Assembly (NCBI GenBank): GCA_905221605.1 | Contig: CAJNDS010002382.1 | Span: forward strand, 139,007-201,006 | Source of the DNA: Symbiodinium natans | Taxonomy: Eukaryota; Sar; Dinophyceae; Suessiales; Symbiodiniaceae | Length of the DNA stretch: 62,000 nucleotides | Reading direction: 5' to 3' | The notes under the pieces: generated by a model | The model's database searches: none | The model's input: only the letters and a program-made list of their open reading frames with translations | What the model was told of the DNA's origin: nothing | In this document: positions 24,603-34,899 of the stretch, piece by piece | How positions within the stretch are numbered: the first letter of the stretch is position 1 | How the letters are laid out: every line of letters begins with the position of its first letter | Made by a program: the position numbers and the translations under genes

Positions 24603-24652
24603 AACAAAAACCCTAAACCCTAAGCCCTAAACCCTAAATCGTAAGGCCTAAG
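24603..24652. repeat. Interstitial telomere-like repeat
   Basis: CCCTAAA and variants (CCCTAAG, CGTAAGG). Degenerate 'agggtttt' relatives flank it at 24480-24600 and 25080-25190. Confidence 0.85.
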
Positions 24653-25449
24653 CCCTCTTGTTAAACCTAAGCCCTCAGTGAAGCCATGTTGCTGGAACTA
24701 TGGAAACAAGTCAAAGTGACCGCTTCTTGACCATGGCTACTTTTTCGACCTTTCTCGCTGTCGCTTCGTTGTCGCTTTAGGCACATTGGGGACAGCTCCT
24801 CATTTCGAATATTTCCGTCTATGTTGGACTTCTGACGCAACAGGGCTACAGCCAGTCTCTACAAGAACGCAAATTTTAGCAGGAAATGCGCACACTGCTT
24901 TTGGGTCTACACTGACATACCGTCTTCGCTTTTGGGCGGTCACCTTATCGTTCTGCGACAAAAAAGGCAAGTGCCTTATCACGAATATGCCCGTAGACTA
25001 CTTCGCCTGGAGAGAAAGGCCTCTGACCTCAGGTGCATACTTTAGTATGTGGATTTGAGCCTCAGGCTTAGGCATTTAAACCTAAAACCCCTATAGGGAT
25101 TAAAAGGCTCAGGGCTTTTCGGGGTTTATCTCTAAAACGTTGACGAGGTTAGCCCTACAGGGTTTTAACCCGATAGGGTTTGAGGTTTGGGCATGAAATC
25201 CGAACCTTTGAATCCCATGGGGTCATGCCTATGCTTGTAGTATGTAGGGCTTGCCTCCTGTGAAAATGCAAAGACAAAAGTATAAGAAGTACCCACATCA
25301 TGTATGTATATAGGGTATTGTTTCTTCAAATGCAGAAAATGAAGACTGAAGGATGGTAGGCCTCGAACAAAAAGACCAGGAAGCAATCCGAGTGCATAGG
25401 GTGATGCGAACAAATCATTTACTCTAAGCCATCAGGACTTTGTCATGGC

Positions 25450-26190
25450 TTGAAAAGTTGTTGGCAAGAAGGATGTGTTTTTTGGACGCGTGAGATAGTA
25501 GATGTCAGGAAAGCCAAGACTACAAGTACTCGGATGCAGATCTTGGGGGGGGGGGGGGTGGCGAGCTTTAGGCGTGCCCCTCTGTGCACGGACAACCATC
25601 TTCCAAGCACCCGGCCGCCAGAGGGTGTCGGCAGAGACCTGGCAAAGCGAATCAAAGCGAGATCCCCTCAGAGGCCGAAACAGACCCTCTTTTGGATACA
25701 TGTGCTCAAGATGCTGGTGAAGCTTAACGGCCAAAATCTCGCAATGCTCGCTATCCGACCCCAACAGCGTCTGAGCAAAAGCTCCGCCTGCACATGGACA
25801 GCATCTGCAGGTGCCCGGGGCCATCTGATGGACCAACGCCAGGCAATCGAATCCCTAAACCAGTTCACCCGCGCACGCGCGGAAGCTGCGGAAGTGTTTT
25901 CATGGGCATCTAGACAAGAAGGCTCGGATGTCAGGTTTAGGAGCCAAGGTCTTGGTTCTAGGGTGTGCAGGGATTATCGGTGGCTCCGGGTTCCCAGCGG
26001 TCGAAGAATTTGCTTTGAAATTGACCGCGTGCATTCGGATCAGACTGCTGGAAATGTGTTGGCCCAGTGTTGGCCAAATGGACCAGCATCCTACCTCCTT
26101 CTGATCTTGATAGACGAAATTGAATACATGCACCTCCCGACACCAAGCAGCATTCAAGCTCAACTGATGTGCCCAATACGCCGTGTGTGA
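25450..26190 (+). other. Long open frame, strand uncertain
   Basis: A 246-codon plus-strand frame that is unlikely by chance, but it runs through a 12-13 nt G tract (25546-25558). The minus strand also has coding-like stretches ('TLLGSDSEHCEILAVKLHQH' at about 25770, 'FRLSRSEGGRMLVHLANTG' at about 26100). One strand is probably coding; I cannot tell which. Confidence 0.25.
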
Positions 26191-26199
26191 TAATCTAGC

Positions 26200-27970
26200 T
26201 TCATGGCTTTTCCTTTTTTCCTGCAGGTCTGCCAGGCGAGTAGACGTCCATCCTCGGCTCAAGCAATGCGACATTGTGCATCAAGTGTGAGCTTTGGATA
26301 CGGTGCCGCACATAAACTCTTGCGGCGGCATCTTGATTTCTCAAGGGAGCTGATCTTTTCGCCTCACTTCCGACTTTAAGTTTTTGTCTGTGTCCGTCCC
26401 GTAAGGACGATTGACAGGTGTTCATGCCCCGAGGACGCGAATGTGTGGAGAATGTGCCATGTCTCCGGCGTAATTTCAGCCCTGCCCAACCCTAGATACT
26501 AAATTGCAGAATGACAAAGCCCCTCATGTACAGTAAGTCGGAGGCATTGACACCAATGATGGCGAGAATGCCCCGTTTCATGCTTGGGCTTGGGCACTGT
26601 CTCTGCAAAACGCCACTTGCGCTGCCAATCGCCCTGGTCCAGTTGCCGGTGTAGGCTTTGTAGGCTCTGGGGGCACAGTTAAAGGCTTCGCATGTACCAA
26701 TGTACCTGGCGCCAAGCCATGAATCCTGCGAGACTGTTGGAGGCCATTTTTTGCGGGGCACAGGTTGTTCCATGGTCCCCCCCCAATCCATGGCACTTGG
26801 TCCCCCTTTCACGGTTTCACAGCCGAGCCTCGGCCTCTTCAAGGCTCCAGTCGAAGAGCAGCCTGTCAATAGGCTGCGCTAGTCAGATAAAGTCCGTGAG
26901 GTCTCGTTGGTGTAGATCAGTGTAGATCTAGAGTTTGTGAGTTTTGGGGGTATATTGGTCTACAGAGCCGTAAGAGGTTGAAGGAGGTCGAGCAATGTAC
27001 TGTGACAGAGGGCGAGCCTGTCGCCACCACCTTTGGTGAAGCAAACGGCTTTGCAACCAGCATCATCGCTCCTGCCTGGCACGAAGGGGCTGCTGGCGGG
27101 GATCAAAGGGTGCCAACAGTGAACTAGAGGTTGTGGCTGATGTCTGGGTCTGCTGCCAGTTCTCCTAAGCCCCAACCTCTCAACCCTCAGCCCTGCAAAG
27201 CCCTAATTTTCAAACCACCCAAAATATCAAAGGCCGTATGCACATGAGAGGGTCCTAAAGCCCATACACGAGGGGCCTCCGAAGGCAAAAGCCATGGCAC
27301 CGACACGGCAGAGCTGCGCAGCGGACAGCGCCGAGTCGAGGACCTGTTTTTCGGGTGCGCAGTGGTATGAGTCGGTATAGTAGTCTACAAGGACAGCGAG
27401 AGTCATCAACATACCGATAGGTTCCGGCAATAATTCCTGGCAATAATTAAGCGTAGTCGAATCTTTAGGGTTTGGGAGGCTTCTAGGGTTCAAGGAATTG
27501 GGTGTTGCGCTGATCGGATACTACATTGACCGAAGCCACAGGCTGGCAACCAAAACGCAAGCGCTGCGTCTTTCTGCTCGACTCACGTTTCACCCGGCTA
27601 AGCACTAAGGCCCTAAGGCCTATTGCGTCTGGAGCAAGCAGACCGAGGACTGGTCTCCTTTCCCCCTTCCCCCCCTGCCCCATTTCCCCCCACGCACACC
27701 AACACAACGTCTACTCAGCTGCAAAGAACCTGGGGTGAGCTGCGGCCAGCGGGCCGGTCCCATTGTGGGAACCCCCCTGCGACAGTCCTGGGACCCGTCG
27801 GACCTACCACCCCCAAGCTTGCCCTGGCAACAAGCCCACGACCACAACAAGAGCACCCCAAGGCCTTGCCTTGCACAGCCTGCTGACACTGCAAGCCTGT
27901 CCGGGTTTTTCCGCCATTCGAGGCAAACCCGGACACGTCCCCCCAAGCTCACTTACACGGTTCTCAAGGT
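26200..27970. other. No resolved gene
   Basis: A possible minus-strand exon reads 'MKRGILAIIGVNASDLLYMR' at about 26580-26520. Otherwise short conflicting frames. C-rich patches occur at 26778-26786 and 27660-27690. Confidence 0.35.
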
Positions 27971-27977
27971 TTCGGGT

Positions 27978-29298
27978 TTACGGGTCATTTCGGGCCGGCT
28001 GCTCTCCGGTGTCTTTTTCCTCGATCCACCGTCGCTTTGAATTTCTGCACCCCGACCGTTCCACTGGAAACTCCAAGGTGCGCCGCTTGGCCCGCGAACG
28101 TGCGCGTCCCGTGGCTTGGGCCGTCCCGGCTGCCGAGGTGGAGCGCGCCAGCGCCTACAATTAGACCACTCAGCAGTTGACAGTCCCCTTTTTCGCGAGG
28201 CGCACGTTTTGCAATGTGAGCCTTGTAATGGTTTTGTACACGAAATGGTTCCGCCTCGGCACTTTCGTCCCCGGTGGCCACGACGCCACGGCCATGGGGA
28301 TGGAGAACGCGCGCCATCTGGCTTGGTGGTTTAGTAATGTAGCAATGGATTGAGGGGTCTGAACGCTTTCGCCAAACGGAAGAAAGCTCGCTCCCAAGAC
28401 TTGCCTCTCGGAAGGCTGCCGGATAGAGGCTGCGGTTGCCCTCCACCTATTGCTGCGGAGTTGCTGTTCTGCTCCGGATTCGCGGGGGGCTGTGAGGGGT
28501 TAAGTCTGGCGTCGTCGACCTACGCGTATGCCCCTTTCCAGTCTAGCCTTCGTAACAGCCCTTATAAGCCTGGTTGTCGACCATATTGTGACACAGGCTG
28601 CCAACGGCTTCGGAAGTTAACAATTGCTTGACGAACGTACAATCTTTCGAAGAACATGATCGCCCAGAACTATTTGAAGTTGCGTACCTGTACACAGATG
28701 TCGACCATCCACCCATGTTCAGTGGACCGTTATTTCGCAGCTTGGGGTCCCACGCTGCCGTACTTGCGGCCAAACGGAAGATCCGAGACGATGACGTCGA
28801 CAGAGTCCTTGTCGTACAAACACAGACAGTGCCTTTTCGCACGCTGCAACGACATCTGAAGTCACATCTGGCACTTCTGGGTGCCTTAACACCCCAAGGA
28901 AGAAAAGCCGTGGCCTGGACATCCTCAGAACAACAGCCGGCTCAGCCCCGCGAGCTCACACATCCAAAACACTTAGCTATTCTTGGAACCCCCTTTGAAC
29001 AGGTGCTTGATATTATCACTTGTGGTACATCAGGCCATCCAGAGTAGGCAAGTGGCATCTGGTAGTGGAAGCTGCCGAGCCTGAGAAGGGCTAGGTCGCA
29101 GATTGAACCGGGCTATCCAGCAGTTCAGCGAACACATGTAGCGATCTAAACCCGATCCCTCCCTGAAGTCCTTCATGTGTGTGTGTGTGTGTGTCTGTGT
29201 GTCTCTGTGTCTGTGTGTCTCTGTGTCTGTGTGTCTCTGTGTGTGTGTGTGTGTGTGCGTGCGTGCGTGTGTGTGCGCGCGTGTGTGCGCGAGTTGTT

Positions 29299-29342
<44 letters not shown>

Positions 29343-29417
29343 TGTGTTTGTGTGTGTCTCTGCGTGTGTCTCTGCGTGTGTCTCTGCGTGTGTCTCTGCG
29401 TGTGTCTCTGCGTGTGT

Positions 29418-29471
<54 letters not shown>

Positions 29472-29474
29472 GTT

Positions 29475-29523
<49 letters not shown>

Positions 29524-29524
29524 G

Positions 29525-29555
<31 letters not shown>

Positions 29556-32500
29556 TTGTGTCTCTGTGTGTGTGTGTGTGTGTCTCTGTGTGTGTGTGTG
29601 TGTGTGAGTATTGTGTGCGTGTGTATTGTGTGCGTGTGTGCTTGATGTGCGTATTGTGTGTGCGCGTATTGGGTGTGGTGTGTGTCTGTGTGTGTGTGTG
29701 TGTGTGTGTCTGTGTGTCTGCGCGTCTGTCTTGTGGTTGTGTGCTATCGTGAGCTACACATGGTGCTTGTTCTAAATAAGGATTCTTCTGGAAGCCATGT
29801 CGAACCAGTCAAAAAACGTACAAGGGGTGCCTACTTGACAAGCCTCATACCAATGTCAGGAGGGGTTGCCTTCGGCTCTTGGCACTTGGCGCTTCAGAAT
29901 TCGGGACGGTGAGGAGTTCTAGGCTTCAGAATTTGTTGAGACCGCCAAGTCGTCCTTGCCGTGCAACTTCCAGAACAGCACGTCGTCCCGACCTTCCCCA
30001 CCTCAACCTCAACGCAATACGTCAGCCTGTTTCCCAGAAGCTTCTTGGTGGTGTGTGCGCCGAATGAAAACCATTCTACACCTAATGCTGTCCACGGCAC
30101 GTCGCCACATCGGACCTCTGCCACTCCACCGAGCCCAGCGGATTTCAAGTTGGCCTCGCGGGTGCTTTGGGTCAGTGGTGGCCGGTGATAAATGTATTTT
30201 TGTGCTTGGTGAATGATATGTATGATCAAGAACCAGCTCGCAAGGGAGTAACACAAGCAGCATGTTACTCGTTGGTCAGTAATTGGTTTGCTTGGATCGA
30301 CTGAGCGACTGAGCCCCTTTTAAGCCGCGGGCCGCCGCGCATGAAAGCCGGTTGAGAGCAGATTATGAGCTTCGGCAACGCAATCAAACGTAGCGTCTCA
30401 CGCTTTGCCTCGTACATGTTGTGGGAGATCTTCTGAGCAAAGAGGGCACTCCGACGCCAATAGTGTCATGTTGCCGTCCATAAAGCATCTTCCCATGCTG
30501 CGGACGCAGCCGGCATGGCAAGTCAAGCCTGTTTTCAGTTTCGGCTTCAAGCTTCCCGCAGGCAATGTCCTAAATGGATGAAGTTGCCGAATCGACACCA
30601 GCGACTGCCAATGCATCATGACCTTTCCGATTTTGACACCTCGGGACTGTGATATCCTCCATGTGCGCTTGTCCTCAACTGGGCTGACGTCTGCCAAACA
30701 TTGCTGTGCACCTCCGCGAGAAACTTGGATTTTAGCTTCTGCACTTTGCGATCATAACTCAAGAGACCATTTACCTCGCATTCCACGTCGGTGGTTTGAG
30801 TATACACACCTGCTGCAATGCCACGTTGCATCCAATCGCAAAGAATTTCTATGGACTTGGCATACTTCTCTTCCAGCTCGGAAGAATCCTTCAGGCATCC
30901 AAGGAAGACACATTCAATACTTGGTGAGCCAAATTCGGGGGTTTCGATGCCGCTTGACTGCAAAGAAAGCAGAACGGGCCCTCTGACTATATAACATTCC
31001 TATGGCACAACGACCAGAGTGAGGCAATGGCAAGCAGGTTTGAACATGTCCTGCAAGACGTCATAGCCCCAATTCTTCCGAGAAGTTTGCCAAAGGTGTT
31101 CTTCCGGCAACACTAGGCCATGTCCACCGAACTCGCCAACGACTTTGATGAAAGGCCGAAACCTTTCACTGTCAGGGAAGGTGGCCTCCGGATAGTTGTG
31201 GTGATCCACGATGTCACCCACTTCAAAAAAATTACCGCCACTAGCGATGTTCACCAGCCGTGAAGGGTCGTAGTTCTGCAGCCACCTGCCAATTTCTACC
31301 GTGTCATGCTGCCCCCAGGCTTCATTGAAGGGGACCCAAACAACGACCGCCGGGCTGTTGTGGAGGGCATCCACCATTTCTTGCAACTCAAGCAGAAACT
31401 GCTTCTTGGCCCAATCTGGCCAGACTGCATCTTGACCCGCCGGCTCCAATCGGGTCCAAGGTGGGACTCTGAAACAATCACCTTCCTTCTCCGTGCCTGA
31501 CGCTTGGTCTTGCCACACCATGATGCCAAGCACATCGCAATGGTAGTAGTACCTCCAGCGTTGTTAAGGACCGAGATCCAAAACCTCTAACTTTCATGCA
31601 AGAGCCAGACTGGATCTAGACACAAGTAGGACTTGCTGCAAAGACGCGCAGGAAGCAAACCCCAACTGTTCAACTCACAGGGCGCCTGCGTGGTTCCAGC
31701 TTTACGTGCTTGCGGATCATGTTGAACCCAGCTTGCTTCAGAAACTCGACGTCCGATCGCATGGCTTCATCTGATGGCGCAGTCAAGAGCCCGTCGGGCC
31801 ACCAACCCTGATCCAAGGGTCCCAGGTGGAAGCACATCTCTCCATTCACAGTCATGCGCAAGTGCCCCGCCGCATCCCGCTGCTTCCCAACGGTGCGGAT
31901 TCCCACATAGGATTCCACGGTATCAGACACGACATCGCCATCCAGGAGGTCAAGTTGCAAATCGTAAAGATGCGGATTCTCTGGGGTCCACAACTTTGCA
32001 CTCGGCACTGCGAAGCTCAACTCCTCTGCAGCGCTTGGGATCATTTTCTGTGCCATCAGAATGAGTTCAACTGCCAAATTAGCGGCCAAGTCTGGAAAGG
32101 AGCTGATAGATACCCACGACGCACAACACAAGTAGCGTATTGCAGCTTCGTGTATGTAGATACCAAGTCTATGTACCACTGCGACAAGACTAGATGTAAA
32201 TGCACTGATATCTATACATCTGCGGGTGCTGGTGCGTATAACTGAAGAATGTAATTATTATGTATAGAACCGCAGAAATATACCCGTTGAGATCCTTTTT
32301 GAGAGCTGGTCCTTGGTGTTTCCTTGTACCTCCACCACTTTCAGACCCTTCTCCAGCACCACAGCCCGCAGTTGCAGCTGGTTGTCCGACGGCTCCACCC
32401 TTGCGGAGATCCGAACAGCGGGGGGGTCCAAGCTGCTGTGAATTCTCAGATCGGCAATGTACGACGCTGGAACCTCGGTGAATTCAAACAATTTTCATAG

Positions 32501-34765
32501 ACGGACGTCCGTGGTATATGGTTCGTTGATATACATATATATATATAGATAGACATACATACATGCAAACATACATAAATAAATAAATATATATATATAT
32601 ATAGACATAGATAGATGCCGGCCACTCATTAAAACAACACATGTTGACTCGTGTTGTAGATGCTGTATGATAGCGGATTGAAGAGATGCATGATAGAATT
32701 CTTACTCTCGCACGCGCAACAAGACGTCAAGCTGTTGCCCCGCAAACCTTCTGCACTGTAAAGATAGCCAAGCAAGCAACTGAAAGCTTCAGTGTGCCCT
32801 TAGGGTTAACCTGTTTTATAGTTCATACAAGTCTAACACACAGAAAATCAGAATATGGGGCGTGCCCCTCCCATTTTAAAACACTTGCTGCAGTAACAAT
32901 GTAAACTGAGAGCAGCTTGGCCAGGAGTTCCAAGCCATTCATTGCTATCCTTTCTCGCCACATCCGCTGATTCCCTAAAGCAAGCAAAGCTTCTGAAACA
33001 GGGATACTCATGTCACTTCTCCCACGAGGATCTACAAATAACGAACACAAACCAACAAGCACCATACACAACAATGCCCATCAACAACCATCCCAGGAGC
33101 TGCTTCCAGCCATACGCTCTGCCAAATGCCAGAGACTCGGGTGTACCAAATACCACGGGGCGATTTCGACTGCTTTCCGCGTGGTTGGAAGTTGCCAGTG
33201 GCATCGATGACTCGAACCACCAGGTGGTTCAAGTCGGGGACGACAGCCTCGGTGATGTCAAACTCGAAGGGTGTGAAGCCGCCCTGGTGCGATCCAACCA
33301 GGACTCCGTTCACCCAAACACTGGCGCTGTAGTCAACGGCTTCGAAATGCAGCAGGAGCCTGCGAGTTTAACCAACAGTTTGAAGTTTGCAGCAAGTGAT
33401 AGCAAGTGCGCCATTCGAGAAACGTCAAATCATCCGAGTGACAAGCAACGTTGTATTTGACGACGACAACTGTTGAAAAGAACAAGAAAGTGGGGAAGAA
33501 ACCGTTCCAGGCTTTCCGCAAATGATCCAAAGCCACCCGACTGTTGTGGCTCAACCGGCCTATCCCGATGCCAGCCTGGAACTGCCAAACTTGTCGAAAG
33601 TGCGATGGTACCAGAGCTCCTCATTCGGTTCCAACTTCCGATCCACCCCTCCCAAAGTCGATTCCAAGCAGAAAGGCACCTGCAAGCTGCACGAAGCTTG
33701 CAGAGGAAACCCGAGTTCCATCCCTCAACCTGGGCTCAGCTCTGTGGCTCTTTGCCCCTGATTCTATAACAGTATAGCATCAATGTGAAGCAACCAAGCT
33801 CCACTCAATCTCACCATGCACATTTAAGCTCCCCAAATCTTTCGGAAAACCCTCAAGCAAAAGAGTTTTTTCACATCATATCGTACTAGATTATCTCATC
33901 AGATCTTATCAGGCACCAGCTTGTGCCAAAGCCAAGCCAGGCACCAGAATCTCCTGGTCCGTCTCCCGAACTTCCAACATCTCCTTGGGATCGGCCGTTG
34001 CCATGGGAGTGATCCGACATCGCCACCGGCCGTTCAACGTCCTCCAGGTTGCCCTACGAAGCTGTGGCCTTGGATGCTCCGGCCAAGGCTGATCGGTGGC
34101 ACTCCATGAGGTCATCAGTCGCCGCTTCTCTTCGGAGTTGCCCATGGGGCTTGATGGATAGGAAACTCTCGAAAAGATTGAAAGTCCTTGAACCCGTGTC
34201 TGCATAGGGCAGACCAAAGCCCGAAGCCACTCTGACTTTCGTGCAAGAGACTCAGACATGTCGCATCTGAGACGTGAAAGTAAACGTGATTCTTGCACTC
34301 GAATCACCATTGTGCACGTACACTGACAAGCATTCGAAGCTCCCCCCCCCCCCCCCCCCCCCCCCCCCCACCCCCCCACCCCCCACCCCCAGCTGTGATG
34401 ACCTCCGCTTCGGCCACTCGCGCCGGATCAAGCTCAATGCCTGACACATCAAGCGCAAGGCAAGTCTTGGCGCAAGAGGGTCTGTGGCTCTGCTGTCTGA
34501 GATGAACTGGCTAGGTTGCAAGTGAGGCTGTAATAATGCCCAGTCACTAGTCACTGGCACTTTCTGGCCCGTGTGTCAACTGTATGCTGCACGATGGAAG
34601 TATAGAAGTCTTGATGATAGCTTCCCCGAGACCTTCTGAGCCCTTTCCCTCCTCAACCAGATCATATCCAACCGGCCCCGCGCCTACATATCGGCCTGGC
34701 CACCGCCGGGCCAGGGCAGCGATCAGCGCCCCGCGGCCAGCAAAGGGATCCAGGACCAGCTCCCC
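27978..34765 (-). CDS. THUMPD3/Trm-like RNA methyltransferase, split gene hosting a GH2 gene
   Basis: Class I SAM-dependent methyltransferase of the tRNA guanine-N2 type (THUMPD3/Trm11/Trm14 group), inferred from motifs. Minus exons with agreeing phases: 34765-34696 motif I '[19 protein letters not shown]'; 34440-34403 '[13 protein letters not shown]'; 30154-30101 '[18 protein letters not shown]'; 28843-28754 motif IV '[18 protein letters not shown]' (D-L-P-F-G is the signature of N2-guanine enzymes); 28440-28405 '[12 protein letters not shown]'; 28317-28222 '[17 protein letters not shown]'; 28154-27978, a basic tail '[15 protein letters not shown]' to a stop. Joined, they form one continuous Rossmann methyltransferase. 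The 5' THUMP-encoding exons upstream of 34765 were not found. Donors are mixed GC and GT. Intron 34402-30155 contains the whole GH2 gene; the next intron holds a TG array. The terminal exon is less certain. Confidence 0.8.
29174..29740. repeat. TG microsatellite, about 560 bp
   Basis: Nearly pure TG with TCTG, TTTG, TGCG and 'tctctgcgtg' variants, in the intron between methyltransferase exons 30101 and 28843. All three plus frames stay open as Cys/Val repeats, an artefact. Confidence 0.97.
30616..34259 (-). CDS. Glycoside hydrolase family 2 protein, complete seven-exon gene
   Basis: A beta-galactosidase/glucuronidase superfamily enzyme; substrate unknown. Exons on the minus strand: 34259-33945 (N-terminus and '[19 protein letters not shown]'), 33679-33576 ('[11 protein letters not shown]', 'ELWYHRTF'), 33359-33101 ('[18 protein letters not shown]', jelly-roll sugar-binding domain), 32473-32284 ('[12 protein letters not shown]', Ig-like domain), 32025-31686 ('[12 protein letters not shown]', '[14 protein letters not shown]'), 31552-31051 (TIM barrel; acid/base Glu in '[13 protein letters not shown]', nucleophile Glu in 'VVGEFGGHG') and 30888-30616 ('[20 protein letters not shown]', stop). 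The sum is 661 codons with every phase consistent. Both catalytic Glu are present and no signal peptide is obvious. ATG at 34259 is the first Met in the open frame after a G-run. Donors are GT, GC and one probable GA (31050). The whole gene sits in one methyltransferase intron. Confidence 0.9.
32520..32612. repeat. TA/TAGA microsatellites in a GH2 intron
   Basis: TA runs with ATAGA and AAAT units between the 33101 and 32473 exons of the GH2 gene. Confidence 0.85.
34341..34391 (-). repeat. Poly-C/G tract upstream of the GH2 start
   Basis: About 28 C in a row then shorter C runs broken by single A. On the gene strand these are G-runs ending about 80 nt before the GH2 ATG. Confidence 0.9.
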
Positions 34766-34805
34766 CTGATTCAGCCCCACAAGAATCCTCAACCTCAAAG
34801 CCCCT

Positions 34806-34852
34806 AAGCTTAAACCCCTTAAACCCTAACCCCCTAAACCCCAAACCGGAGT
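34806..34852. repeat. Interstitial telomere-like repeat
   Basis: CCCTAA-type units just upstream (gene sense) of the methyltransferase motif I exon, so probably intronic. Confidence 0.8.
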
Positions 34853-34899
34853 TTAGGGGTGCAGGTGTAGGGCAGTGTAGGGTCGATCTCCTGCCCATG

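Noticed and set aside
25432-25836. 134-codon minus-strand frame as a gene
   Set aside because: Overlaps the long plus frame 25450-26190; strand could not be decided, so it is not called separately.
28628-29047. 139-codon plus-strand frame
   Set aside because: The opposite strand carries the methyltransferase motif IV exon with correct splice phases.
29175-29752. Three overlapping frames of 142-191 codons (Cys/Val-rich) on the plus strand
   Set aside because: They are translations of the TG microsatellite, open in all three frames, and lie inside a methyltransferase intron.
30618-30986. 122-codon plus-strand frame
   Set aside because: Antisense shadow of the last GH2 exon.
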